A program made the translations under genes and the position numbers. 64,000 bases of DNA from CAIQJJ01 sp964606085. GTDB lineage: Bacteria > Chloroflexota > Anaerolineae > Anaerolineales > UBA4823. Of this stretch, positions 7,392-15,510 are shown piece after piece. Below the pieces are notes generated by a model, which saw nothing but the letters and a program-made list of their open reading frames with translations, was not told where the DNA came from and made no database searches. Position 1 is the stretch's first letter, and each line of letters opens with the position of its first letter. The stretch lies in assembly GCA_964606085.1 (NCBI GenBank), contig CAZSFD010000011.1, positions 21,103-85,102 of the forward strand, given 5' to 3'.

Positions 7392-8878
7392 AACGAGCCT
7401 CCATCAAGCGAATGCCAACCTTTTCCGCCGATGAACTGCCCTAACTGCTCCACACTGGTTATCGAAGCATCCAGCGGCTGCGAGACCTTTCCGGCGAAGA
7501 AAACCAGCAGTCGGTCGCTGTATTGCAAGAGTTCATCGAGGTCTGCTGAAATGAAAATAATGGAGCTGCCTTCCTGGGCGCAGCGTTCTTTGAGTTTGCG
7601 CCAGATGTAAATGGTCGATTCGATGTCGAGGCCGCGGGTGGGGTGTTCGAGCAGGATCAGGGCGAGGGGTGTTTGCAGCAGGGCGAGCAGGGCGCGCTGC
7701 TGGTTGCCGCCCGAAAGCGCTTCAACGGTGGAGGCGGGGCGGCCGCGGATGTTAAATTCGGCGATGCGTTCGTTGGCCTGGGTTTCGCCGTGCTTCCAGT
7801 CCACGAAAAAGCCGCGTGCTTCTTCGGCGAGGATGAAATGCTCGGTCAGGGTCATGCCGGCGGCCAGGCCTTCTTCCAGGCGGGAGGCGGGCAGGTAGGC
7901 CACGCGGCGCTGCTGGAAGGTGTGGTAGGGCTTGCCGGTCAGGTTTTCGCCTTTCAGCAGGAGTGTGCCGCCCACGGGGCGCACCAACCCGGCGCAGGCC
8001 CGCAAGAAGAGCGCCTGCCCGCTGCCTTCCATGCCGGCCAGACCGATCACTTCACCGGCGCACACCTCCAGGTTGACGTTTTCGATGTGCAGCCGCGGGT
8101 CTTCGAGTTCGAGGCCGCGCAGGGTCAGGGTAGTATTTTCCTGTTGGCAGGAGACGCGGTCACCCAGGGTGATCACTTTGTTGAACATCCATTCGACCAG
8201 TTGGCTGGTGAGGTACGGCGGCGTCATCTCGCCGACCAGTTTGCCCTGGCGCAGCACGGCAATTTTGTCGCAAAGCTGCTCGACATCTTCGAGCTTGTGC
8301 GAGACGAAGATGATCGTCTTGCCTTCTTTGACGAGCACTTTGAGGGCGGCGAAGAGCTTGTCTTTCTGGATGGCGCTGATGCCGGTGGTGGGTTCGTCGA
8401 GGATCAGCACGCCGGCGCCCAGCCACAACAGGCGCAGAATTTCGAGCTGCTGGCGTTCGCCAACGGTCAAAGTGTCTACATAGGCGTTGGCGTCGAGCGA
8501 GAAGCCCAGCCGTTCTTGCAGCGCCCTTAGTTCAGATGCGCCGCGCCGTCGGTCGGGGAAAAGCCCGCCGGCGTGGCCGAGCAGGAAGTTATCTACTACC
8601 TGCATGGCGGGGAAATCGAGCGGGTCCTGGTGCAGCATCCCCACGCCGTGATGGATGGCGTCGGCAGGTGAGTGGATGGTGACCGGGTGGCCCTCCAGCA
8701 CGATTTCGCCCGCGCTGGGCTGGTAGAAGCCGGAGAGAATCTTCATCAGGGTAGATTTTCCGGCGCCGTTTTCGCCCAAGATGCCCTGGATTGTCCCGGC
8801 GGGGATGCTCAGGTTGATGTCATCGTTGGCCTGGAGACTGCCGAAGGTTTTGTGGATGTGGCGTAATTCGACATTCAT
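7388..8878 (-). CDS. Sugar/nucleoside-type ABC transporter, double ATPase subunit
   Basis: A 496-residue duplicated ATPase of the RbsA/NupO (YufO) type. The first half has Walker A GENGAGKST (about 36-44), signature region VGERQQLEILR and Walker B LILDEPTTGI; the second half has a degenerate Walker A (GMEGSGQALF), signature LSGGNQQRALLA and Walker B ILLEHPTRGLD. With the BMP-family lipoprotein encoded just upstream it should energise import of nucleosides or a related small solute. A strong hairpin with a T-run separates the two genes, consistent with more lipoprotein than ATPase. The two permease genes normally in such operons are not in this window. Confidence 0.92.
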   Translation of the reverse strand: MNVELRHIHKTFGSLQANDDINLSIPAGTIQGILGENGAGKSTLMKILSGFYQPSAGEIVLEGHPVTIHSPADAIHHGVGMLHQDPLDFPAMQVVDNFLLGHAGGLFPDRRRGASELRALQERLGFSLDANAYVDTLTVGERQQLEILRLLWLGAGVLILDEPTTGISAIQKDKLFAALKVLVKEGKTIIFVSHKLEDVEQLCDKIAVLRQGKLVGEMTPPYLTSQLVEWMFNKVITLGDRVSCQQENTTLTLRGLELEDPRLHIENVNLEVCAGEVIGLAGMEGSGQALFLRACAGLVRPVGGTLLLKGENLTGKPYHTFQQRRVAYLPASRLEEGLAAGMTLTEHFILAEEARGFFVDWKHGETQANERIAEFNIRGRPASTVEALSGGNQQRALLALLQTPLALILLEHPTRGLDIESTIYIWRKLKERCAQEGSSIIFISADLDELLQYSDRLLVFFAGKVSQPLDASITSVEQLGQFIGGKGWHSLDGGSL

Positions 8879-8928
8879 GGGTGGATTTATAAACTATCCC
8901 GGTCAATCCGTCAAACTCTGTTAAATAA

Positions 8929-8975
8929 AAAACTTCCGAAGTTGCGAACCGTAGGTTCGCAACTTCGGAAGTTTT
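8929..8975 (-). terminator. Intra-operon terminator/attenuator hairpin
   Basis: Perfect 22-base arms (AAAACTTCCGAAGTTGCGAACC) flank a 3-base loop between the BMP lipoprotein stop (8987) and the ATPase start (8878). On the minus strand the stem is followed by TTTTTTATTT, so it fits a rho-independent terminator that would leave only partial read-through into the ATPase gene. The outer part shares ACTTCCGAAGT with the palindrome at 35134-35162. Confidence 0.85.
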
Positions 8976-8986
8976 CATGCTTTGGC

Positions 8987-10219
8987 TTACTCGCTGACGC
9001 TCTGGCCTTCCATGCCTTCGAGCAATTGCGGCAGGTACCACACTTCCTGGTCGGTGCCAACTTTGCCATCGGCCAGGTAGACCGTGCCATCTTGCAGGTT
9101 GATCGGCCCCGTCCACAGGTTGAGGCCGCCCGCCAGGGCTTTGATGAATGAGTCGACATCCACCGATGCTTCGCCGCTCAGGGCTGAACCTTTGACGAAG
9201 CCGATGGCGCTGGTGTCGTGGTTGTTGATGTCGGCCCAGTCGGGGCCATTCCACTGGAAGTTAGATGTCCAACTGCCATCTACGGCGGAACCGATCTGCT
9301 TCAGATAAGCCGGGCCCCAGTTGAAATAAGGCACGCCCAGGCAGATTTCTTTGCCTTCTTCGCACGAGCCGATGTAATCGTAGGGGATGGCCCACACTTT
9401 TTTGCCGGCTTCGCTGAGTTTCTTGGCTTCGACGACGGCTTCGGTGGTGTCAATGCCCGAAATGACCACATCATGGCCGCTGTTGAAGAAGTCGTTGGCA
9501 ACCTGGGTGGGGTCGGAGGTCACGCCGGGGATGTTGAACCAGAAGCCGATCCAGGTGACTTTGAAATCGAGATCGTTGAAATCGCCTCCGGCATAGGTTT
9601 CATAGCAGTATTTGGCGCCCAGGTAAGCGGAGGCGGCCAGGCGGCGGGTTTCGTCGTTGATTAACGGGCCGAGGTAGCCAATTTTGCCGGTTTGGGTGGT
9701 CAGGGCGGCGGCGCAGCCAGCGATCATCTTGCCATATTCCATACGGCCCATGATATTGGTCATGTTGGCCATTTCGGTGTAGGCTTTGCCATCTTTCCAG
9801 ACCTGATCGCCAGAGGCCATGATGACTTTGATGTCGGGGTGGGCTTTGGCAAACTCGGTGGAGCTGTCTTTCATGTCATCGGAGTTGAAGATGATCAATT
9901 TAGCGCCTTTGCCCATCAGTTCCTCGGCCAGTTGGGCGGGCGTGGTGCCGGGGCGGTCGGCGGGGTTGACCTTGTCAATGTAGATCATCTTGGCGCCAGG
10001 CAGTTTGCGCTCTACATATTGGCCGGCCTCATAGTGCGCCTGGCTCCAGCCGCGGTCGTTGTAGGGGCCAACGAGCAACATGCCGAAGATAAATTCTTCA
10101 CCGCTGCTGGCGGGTGCGCTGCTGACCTGGGTTGGCGCGCTGGTAGCTGTCTGGCAGGCGGTGAAGAGCATGGTCATGATGACCAATAGGGAAGTGAGAA
10201 GCAGTAACTTGCGAGACAT
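8987..10219 (-). CDS. BMP-family ABC transporter substrate-binding lipoprotein
   Basis: A 410-residue secreted lipoprotein: signal peptide with hydrophobic core and lipobox LFTAC (Cys at about 21), then a Ser/Thr/Ala linker and a BMP/PnrA-like (basic membrane protein) periplasmic-binding fold. Family-type segments include NDRGWSQAHYEAG, AQLAEELMGKGAKLIIFNS and the hinge region GKIGYLGPL. BMP proteins bind purine nucleosides or related ligands; the actual ligand here is unknown. AGGAGG lies 8 bases before the ATG at 10219. It is the first gene of the transporter pair and is followed by a terminator-like hairpin. Confidence 0.92.
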   Translation of the reverse strand: MSRKLLLLTSLLVIMTMLFTACQTATSAPTQVSSAPASSGEEFIFGMLLVGPYNDRGWSQAHYEAGQYVERKLPGAKMIYIDKVNPADRPGTTPAQLAEELMGKGAKLIIFNSDDMKDSSTEFAKAHPDIKVIMASGDQVWKDGKAYTEMANMTNIMGRMEYGKMIAGCAAALTTQTGKIGYLGPLINDETRRLAASAYLGAKYCYETYAGGDFNDLDFKVTWIGFWFNIPGVTSDPTQVANDFFNSGHDVVISGIDTTEAVVEAKKLSEAGKKVWAIPYDYIGSCEEGKEICLGVPYFNWGPAYLKQIGSAVDGSWTSNFQWNGPDWADINNHDTSAIGFVKGSALSGEASVDVDSFIKALAGGLNLWTGPINLQDGTVYLADGKVGTDQEVWYLPQLLEGMEGQSVSE

Positions 10220-10336
10220 CGTTCCTCCTTAGCTGAGAACTGAGAATGGTTATGGTTGAAAGGGCGCTTCACAACACCTTTTCAACCAGCGTGATTAATT
10301 TTACACCACCTCCCTGGCAAGCTAAAAGGTAATTAT

Positions 10337-11542
10337 TTACGTCGTCGCGGCGGGCAACTGAATTACATCGAGTGCCTGCCCCAGGTCAGCGATCAAATCA
10401 TCTACATCTTCCAGGCCCACGGCCAGGCGCACCAGGCTGTCGGTGATGCCTACGGCCTGGCGTTCTGCGGATGAGAATTCGAAATGCGACATAAGCGCTG
10501 GTTGTTCGACCAGCGTTTCTGTGCCACCGAGCGAGGCCGCGATGAGCGGGATGCGCAGCGCGTCTACGAAGCGCTCAGTCTCTTCGAGCGATCCGGCCAC
10601 CTCGAAGCTGACCACGCCGCCGAAGCCGCGCATCTGCGCTTTGGCTATGGCGTGATCGGGGTGCGAAGCCAGGCCGGGATACCACACACGCCGAATGGCG
10701 GGGTGGCCTTCCAGAAATTCGGCGATGCGTTGGGCGTTGTGGTTGTGGCGTTCCATGCGCACGGCTAACGTTTGTACGCCGCGCAACACCTGGCTGGCGG
10801 TGTGGGGCGCAGCAATGCCGCCCAACAACAGCAGGTGTGGCCGCCTGGCGCTGATCAATTCTGCACTGCCGATCAGCACGCCAGCCAACAGATCATTATG
10901 GCCTCCCAGGTATTTGGAAGCCGAGTGAATGACCAGGTCAATGCCGAAATCGAGTGGGTTTTGGTTGCAGGGGGTGGCGAAGGTGGCATCTATGAGCGTT
11001 TTCAGGCGATATTGCCGGGCCACGGCAACCAGCCTTTCCATGTCCAGCACGCGCAAATAGGGGTTCGTGGGCGATTCGCACAGGAGCAGCCGTGTGTTGG
11101 GGCGGATGGCGGTTTCGAGCGCGGCGAAATCGCCCATGGGCACGATACTCGTTTCGATGCCAAATTTTGGCAAGAACTCGAGGCAGAAATCTCGGGTATG
11201 GCGATAACTATCGTCACCGAGGAGCAGGTGTGAACCGCTCGAAAGCATCGAAAGCAAGGTGGTGGTGATGGCTGCCATGCCCGAGGCAAATAAGATGGCT
11301 GCCTCGCCATGTTCGAGGGCGGCCAGGGCTGTTTCGCAGGCGGTGACGGTGGGGTTGGCAAAGCGCCCATATTGCGTTCGATCACTGCCGCCCCACAGAC
11401 GCGCTTCCTGGTAGGCGCGCAAATCTGCGCTGCTGTCAAACGTAAAGGTGGCCGATTCGACGATGGGGGTATGAATGGCGTGGTAGGGTTGTGGGTGTTC
11501 GCGCCCGGCGTGAACTGACTGCGTGGATGCGTGGGTCTTCAT
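10337..11542 (-). CDS. Cys/Met metabolism PLP-dependent enzyme (cystathionine gamma-synthase/lyase family)
   Basis: A 401-residue fold-type I PLP enzyme. The PLP lysine is in SASKYLGGH (K210), with the upstream aspartate in LIDATFATP and the phosphate-binding loop in FASGMAAIT. The YGRFANPTV motif provides the tyrosine and arginine that contact the neighbouring subunit's PLP. Members interconvert cysteine, homocysteine and methionine precursors; I cannot separate gamma-synthase, gamma-lyase and O-acylhomoserine types by eye. I chose ATG 11542 over a TTG at 11554, since the family N-terminus begins close to THASTQSVHAG. It follows the degenerate response regulator gene by 15 bases. Confidence 0.92.
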   Translation of the reverse strand: MKTHASTQSVHAGREHPQPYHAIHTPIVESATFTFDSSADLRAYQEARLWGGSDRTQYGRFANPTVTACETALAALEHGEAAILFASGMAAITTTLLSMLSSGSHLLLGDDSYRHTRDFCLEFLPKFGIETSIVPMGDFAALETAIRPNTRLLLCESPTNPYLRVLDMERLVAVARQYRLKTLIDATFATPCNQNPLDFGIDLVIHSASKYLGGHNDLLAGVLIGSAELISARRPHLLLLGGIAAPHTASQVLRGVQTLAVRMERHNHNAQRIAEFLEGHPAIRRVWYPGLASHPDHAIAKAQMRGFGGVVSFEVAGSLEETERFVDALRIPLIAASLGGTETLVEQPALMSHFEFSSAERQAVGITDSLVRLAVGLEDVDDLIADLGQALDVIQLPAATT

Positions 11543-11557
11543 TGCAGAACCCAATTT

Positions 11558-12217
11558 TCAAACGTCCAGCCGGTAACCAACGCCACGGATTGTTTTCAAG
11601 AACTCTGGCGAGCGTGGGTTCTCCTCGATGGCATTGCGCAGCCAACTGATATGAACATCCAGGCTGCGCGTGTCGGCTGTGTATTCGGTTTGCCATACTT
11701 CGCGGAATAGCTTTTCCCGTTCATGCACTTCCCCCGGCTTTTTGAGAAAGATTTGCAGCAAGTGGGTCAGGCGAGGCGTCAGGCGCGCTTCGCGGTTATT
11801 GCAGGTGACACGTCGTTTTTCTACGTCCAGGCGGATTGCGCCAGCCTGTAAGAGCATTTTTCCCGCGCCGGGCAGCAGGTGGCTGATGTGGTTGAGCAGC
11901 TTGCGCTGTGAAAAGGGCGGTGTAAGGGTAGCGCTGGCGCAATGATCGTTTTCATCGAGGGGATGCTCCGGATTGGTTAGCAGCAGGATCGGCAACTCTT
12001 TCATCTGGTCATGCACATCACAGCAAATTCGTTTGCCGCTGCTGCGCATCGAAGCAGCATTGATGACGATCAGGTCAGGGGTAAATTCGGGCAGCCTGGC
12101 GATGGCAGCAACCCCGGTAGACACAACATCCACAATATAATCTTTCTTGCGTACAACAGGGACAAAAGACGGGCTATCAGCCCGTTTGCCTTCTACCCAT
12201 AAAATTTTAGCTTTCAT
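11558..12217 (-). CDS. OmpR-family regulator with degenerate (pseudo) receiver domain
   Basis: A 219-residue protein with an N-terminal receiver-like fold and a C-terminal winged helix (TPRLTHLLQIFLKKPGEV, then SLDVHISWLRNAIE and IRGVGYRLDV, the typical OmpR/PhoB DNA-binding domain). The receiver lacks every phosphorylation residue: the acidic pair after beta1 reads WVEGK, the phospho-acceptor position is Asn (LIVINAAS, N53) and the conserved Lys is Pro (TPPF, P100). It should therefore act without phosphorylation. The start at ATG 12217 begins beta1 directly (MKAKILW). A good promoter (12266-12293) points into it, divergent from the BFN gene; no partner kinase is adjacent. Confidence 0.88.
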   Translation of the reverse strand: MKAKILWVEGKRADSPSFVPVVRKKDYIVDVVSTGVAAIARLPEFTPDLIVINAASMRSSGKRICCDVHDQMKELPILLLTNPEHPLDENDHCASATLTPPFSQRKLLNHISHLLPGAGKMLLQAGAIRLDVEKRRVTCNNREARLTPRLTHLLQIFLKKPGEVHEREKLFREVWQTEYTADTRSLDVHISWLRNAIEENPRSPEFLKTIRGVGYRLDV

Positions 12218-12265
12218 CGCAGCGCCCCTTTTCTGAAAGGCCCAAGTGGTGATGAGTGGTGCGGA

Positions 12266-12293
12266 ATTATACCCCAATCTTAAAAGGATACAA
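12266..12293 (-). promoter_or_regulatory. Sigma70-type promoter for the pseudo-receiver regulator
   Basis: Read on the minus strand, -35 TTGTAT (12288-12293), a 16-base spacer and -10 TATAAT (12266-12271), about 49 bases before the ATG at 12217. It is divergent from the promoter at 12333-12361, leaving about 40 bases between the two -35 boxes, so one bound regulator could affect both. Confidence 0.65.
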
Positions 12294-12332
12294 TAGAACT
12301 CGCGTACTGATTTTTTTAACATTGTGGGTTGG

Positions 12333-12361
12333 TTGCATCCCCGTAAAGCCCATGTTACAAT
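12333..12361 (+). promoter_or_regulatory. Sigma70-type promoter for the BFN-parAB-ctaA gene series
   Basis: TTGCAT (12333-12338), a 17-base spacer and TACAAT (12356-12361). The expected start point is near 12368, giving a leader of about 48 bases before the ATG at 12416, with TGGAGG as ribosome binding site. Confidence 0.65.
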
Positions 12362-12415
12362 CCATTCATCCATGCGTAAGTACGATGGAGCCGCATCGCT
12401 TTTTGTGGAGGCCAC

Positions 12416-12973
12416 ATGGCAACGATGGTTGAAGTTTCAATTGACAGCATTCGCGTCAGCCTGATGTCGCAGCAGCGCATTGTGATTTTGCGCGAGCGCG
12501 ATGCCGAACGCTACCTGGCGATTTTTATTGGTGTTTTCGAGGCTGAAGCGATTACCCTGGCTTTACAGGATTTTGAAATTGCCCGGCCGCTGACCTGGGA
12601 TTTACTGAAAAATTTAATCACCGAGTTAGGCGCGCGCGTGTTACGCGTCGAGGTTGTGACGCTGCGCGAGGATACCTTTTACGGCAACATCGTTTTGGAA
12701 ACCAATACCGGGCGAATTATGAACGTTGATTCTCGCCCATCTGATGGGTTGGCGCTGGCGGTGCGAGCGCGTGTGCCGATTTTTGTAGCCCGTTCGGTGA
12801 TGGATGCTGCCGGGATTACCCCAGAAGAAGACATGCAGGCCGCACCGCCTGCCCGGCCAAACACGCCAGAACCGAGCGAGGAACGCCTCTCGGTTTTTGA
12901 AGACTTCCTCGAATCATTGGATAAGGGGGATACGGAGGCCGATGATGACGAAGAGGATAGCCAGCGGCCATAG
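12416..12973 (+). CDS. Bifunctional nuclease (BFN/DUF151) domain protein
   Basis: A 185-residue protein whose first 140 residues match the BFN/DUF151 domain: VSIDSIRVSL, the RERDAERYLAIFIGVFEAEA block, HDLL-like region (LTWDLLKNLI), FYGNIVLE and RPSDGLALAVRARVPIFVA. In plants and some bacteria such domains have been linked to nuclease activity, though the bacterial role is poorly known. The C-terminal 45 residues are acidic and Pro-rich and probably disordered. It heads the plus-strand series leading to PfkB, ParA and ParB, behind a good promoter. Confidence 0.88.
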   Translation: MATMVEVSIDSIRVSLMSQQRIVILRERDAERYLAIFIGVFEAEAITLALQDFEIARPLTWDLLKNLITELGARVLRVEVVTLREDTFYGNIVLETNTGRIMNVDSRPSDGLALAVRARVPIFVARSVMDAAGITPEEDMQAAPPARPNTPEPSEERLSVFEDFLESLDKGDTEADDDEEDSQRP

Positions 12974-13000
12974 TTCCTGTTTGGATATTTCCCACAGACC

Positions 13001-13849
13001 ATGTTTTCTTCGCTCTCGCCTGAACCGGTAGACTACCTGGTGATCGGCCATCTCACCTGTGATGTGACCCCGAACGGCTTGCAGGTGGGTGGTACGGCCT
13101 CCTATTCAGCACTGACGGCGCGAGCGTTAGGCTTGCGGGTAGGGATTGTGACCGCCTGGGCCAACGAGATTTCATTGGAACCGTTGAGCGGTATCCCGGT
13201 TGCCAGCTTTCCCACCGAAAAAAGCACCACATTTGAGAACCTCTATAACCCGGCTGGGCGGATTCAAATCCTCCACCATGTTGCTCCGCGGTTGGAATAC
13301 TTCATGATTCCCTCGGCCTGGCGCAGCCCGGAGATCGTTCACCTGGGTCCGGTGGCGCAGGAAGTACAGCCATCGCTGGCGCGTCACTTTCCCAATGCCT
13401 TGCTGGCTGCCACGCCGCAAGGCTGGCTGCGCCAATGGGATGCCAACGGGCGCGTCTCGCCGGGCGAGTGGCCCGAAGCGACGGCGGTTTTGCCGCAATT
13501 GGGCGCCGCCGTGATCAGCGTGGAAGATGTGCAAGGCGACGAAACTCGCATCGAGGAGATGGCGGCTTGCTGTCCGATATTTGTGGTGACCGAAGGGGCC
13601 TGTGGGGCGCGGCTCTATTGGCATGGCGATGTGCGCCGTTTCCGCGCGCCTGAAATGGACACGCTGGATGCCACCGGCGCTGGCGACATCTTTGCCGCCT
13701 GTTTCTTCACCCGCCTATATCTCACCCGCGACCCATGGGAGGCGGCCCGCTTTGCCACGCAATTGGCCTCGCTCTCGGTGACGCGGGCCGGCTTACAGGG
13801 CATTCCAACGCCGCAGGAAATCGAATCTATGACTGTTGAGGTGTTGTAG
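13001..13849 (+). CDS. PfkB/ribokinase-family sugar or nucleoside kinase
   Basis: A 282-residue PfkB-family kinase. The N-terminal part has VIGHLTCDVTPNG and the di-glycine GGTASYSALTARALG of the substrate-binding region; the C-terminal signature DATGAGDIFAACF holds the catalytic aspartate and anion hole. The protein is slightly short for the family (usually about 300) but has both signatures. The substrate cannot be told. It lies 27 bases after the BFN gene and 2 bases before parA, so it is probably co-transcribed with the partition genes. Confidence 0.9.
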   Translation: MFSSLSPEPVDYLVIGHLTCDVTPNGLQVGGTASYSALTARALGLRVGIVTAWANEISLEPLSGIPVASFPTEKSTTFENLYNPAGRIQILHHVAPRLEYFMIPSAWRSPEIVHLGPVAQEVQPSLARHFPNALLAATPQGWLRQWDANGRVSPGEWPEATAVLPQLGAAVISVEDVQGDETRIEEMAACCPIFVVTEGACGARLYWHGDVRRFRAPEMDTLDATGAGDIFAACFFTRLYLTRDPWEAARFATQLASLSVTRAGLQGIPTPQEIESMTVEVL

Positions 13850-13851
13850 GG

Positions 13852-14631
13852 ATGGGAAAAATTTACACACTCGTCAACCAAAAGGGTGGGGTGGGAAAAA
13901 CCACCACGGCGATCAACCTGGGGGCTTACCTGGCCTACTTTGGACAGCGTGTGCTGCTGATTGACCTCGACCCGCAGGCCAACGCTACCTCATGCCTGGG
14001 TGTGGATAAGCGCACGGTCAAAGGCGGCACGTATGAAGCGCTGATCGGTTCGGCGGCCGCATCCAGCCTGGTGCTGCTCAACCCACGGCTCAAGCTCTCG
14101 CTGCTGCCCTCCACGCAAGGCTTGGCCGGCGCTGAGGTGGAATTGGTGAGTGAGATGGCGCGCGAAACCCGCCTGCGCGAAGCGATCAAAACACTGTCTG
14201 ATCGTTATGATTACATTCTGATAGATTGCCCCCCCTCCTTGGGTTTGCTGACGCTCAATGGCCTGGTGGCGGCGCAGCATGGCATCCTCATCCCGGTGCA
14301 GTGCGAGTATCTGGCACTCGAAGGCATTGGTCTGCTCACCAATACCATTCAGCGCGTACGCCAGGTGCTTTTCCCTGAATTGGCCATCCGCGGCGTGGTG
14401 ATGACGATGTTCGACCACAACAACCTGAGCAAAGATGTCGTCAGCGAAGTGCAGCGTCACTTCCCATCCCAGGTTTTCCAGACCGTCATTCCCCGCAACG
14501 TGCGCCTGGCCGAAGCGCCCTCGTTTGGACAGCCCATCTCCGTTTATGCGCCCACGTCCACCGGCGCACAGGCTTATGAAGCCCTGGCGCGCGAAGTGCT
14601 GGCGGGCGATGGAATAACGATCCATGTCTAA
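13852..14631 (+). CDS. parA: Chromosome partitioning ATPase ParA/Soj
   Basis: A 259-residue ParA ATPase with the deviant Walker A KGGVGKTTTAINLG (residues about 10-23), Walker A' LIDLDPQANATS and Walker B YILIDCPPSLGLLTLNG. Length and lack of an N-terminal helix-turn-helix place it with chromosomal Soj-like ParA rather than plasmid type Ia. It works with ParB-parS complexes in chromosome segregation. Its 3' end overlaps parB by 8 bases. I saw no full parS site (TGTTTCACGTGAAACA-like) in the window. Confidence 0.95.
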   Translation: MGKIYTLVNQKGGVGKTTTAINLGAYLAYFGQRVLLIDLDPQANATSCLGVDKRTVKGGTYEALIGSAAASSLVLLNPRLKLSLLPSTQGLAGAEVELVSEMARETRLREAIKTLSDRYDYILIDCPPSLGLLTLNGLVAAQHGILIPVQCEYLALEGIGLLTNTIQRVRQVLFPELAIRGVVMTMFDHNNLSKDVVSEVQRHFPSQVFQTVIPRNVRLAEAPSFGQPISVYAPTSTGAQAYEALAREVLAGDGITIHV

Positions 14632-15484
14632 ACGCCCCGGCCTCGGACGAGGCCTCGACTCCCTGATCCCTGCGGGTGAAGCATCGGCATTGCCGGCCAG
14701 CAATATCACCCAACTGCCGGTCAGCGCCATCACGCGCAACCCCAGCCAACCGCGCACGCATTTCGACCCGAAGGATTTGGATGAACTGGCCGCTTCCATT
14801 CGGGAACATGGCATCATCCAACCACTGATCGTCACGCACGGCCCGACGCCCGAATTGTACACGTTGATTGCTGGCGAGCGGCGCTTGCTGGCGGCGCGCC
14901 AGGCCGGGCTGACCACCGTTCCCGTCATCGTACGGGATGCCACCCCGCAAGATTTACTCGAACTGGCGCTGGTCGAAAACGTGCAGCGCGCCGACCTGGG
15001 GGCGCTCGAAACCGCCGAAGCCTTCCGCCACCTGGCCGATGATTTCAAGCTGACCCACGAACAGATCGCCGTCCGCGTGGGCAAGAGTCGTGTGGCCGTC
15101 TCGAATACATTGCGTCTGCTCGACCTGCCGGAGGCCATCCGCAAAGCCCTGGCCAACGGCATGATCACCGAAGGCCACGCCCGCGCCCTGCTGGGGCTGA
15201 AGACGCCGCAATCGCAGGCCGCCGCCCTCGACCGCATCCTCAACGAAGACCTCAACGTGCGCCAGACCGAAGAACTGGTGCGCCGCCTGAGCGGCGAAAA
15301 GCGTCCCGGCAAGCCGCGTCCCGCCCCGCCGCCCGAACTGACCGACCTCGAAGAACGCCTGATGCAAAGCCTGCACACCAAAGTCAACCTTAAGCGCAGC
15401 CGCAAGGGGGGGACGATGGTGATCCACTATTACTCGGATGAAGAGTTGGATACGTTAGTCAGTCGGATTACGGGGGATGCGTAA
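14624..15484 (+). CDS. parB: Chromosome partitioning CTPase/DNA-binding protein ParB/Spo0J
   Basis: A 286-residue ParB. The N-terminus KRPGLGRGLDSLIP is the ParA-interacting segment; LVTHGPTPELYTLIAGERRLLAARQAG includes the GERRxRA-type CTP-binding motif (here GERRLLAA), followed by LALVENVQRADL. The helix-turn-helix is in LTHEQIAVRVGKSRVAVSNTLRLLDLP. The C-terminal dimerisation region (VNLKRSRKGGTMVIHYYSDEEL) is present. Overlaps parA and is followed 26 bases later by the heme A synthase gene. Confidence 0.95.
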   Translation: MSKRPGLGRGLDSLIPAGEASALPASNITQLPVSAITRNPSQPRTHFDPKDLDELAASIREHGIIQPLIVTHGPTPELYTLIAGERRLLAARQAGLTTVPVIVRDATPQDLLELALVENVQRADLGALETAEAFRHLADDFKLTHEQIAVRVGKSRVAVSNTLRLLDLPEAIRKALANGMITEGHARALLGLKTPQSQAAALDRILNEDLNVRQTEELVRRLSGEKRPGKPRPAPPPELTDLEERLMQSLHTKVNLKRSRKGGTMVIHYYSDEELDTLVSRITGDA

Positions 15485-15510
15485 CGAAACAGCATGACCG
15501 GCGAATTCTT

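Noticed and set aside
12240..12420. A CRP/FNR-type operator between the divergent promoters
   Set aside because: No inverted TGTGA or TTGAT half sites with the right spacing are present.
13990..15405. A 471-codon minus-strand frame opposite parA-parB
   Set aside because: Antisense shadow of two intact, recognisable genes; composition is Ser/Arg-rich with no motif.
13840..15500. A parS site near parAB
   Set aside because: No sequence close to TGTTTCACGTGAAACA was found here; ACGTGAAACG words at 60724 are part of a word repeat and not a palindromic parS.
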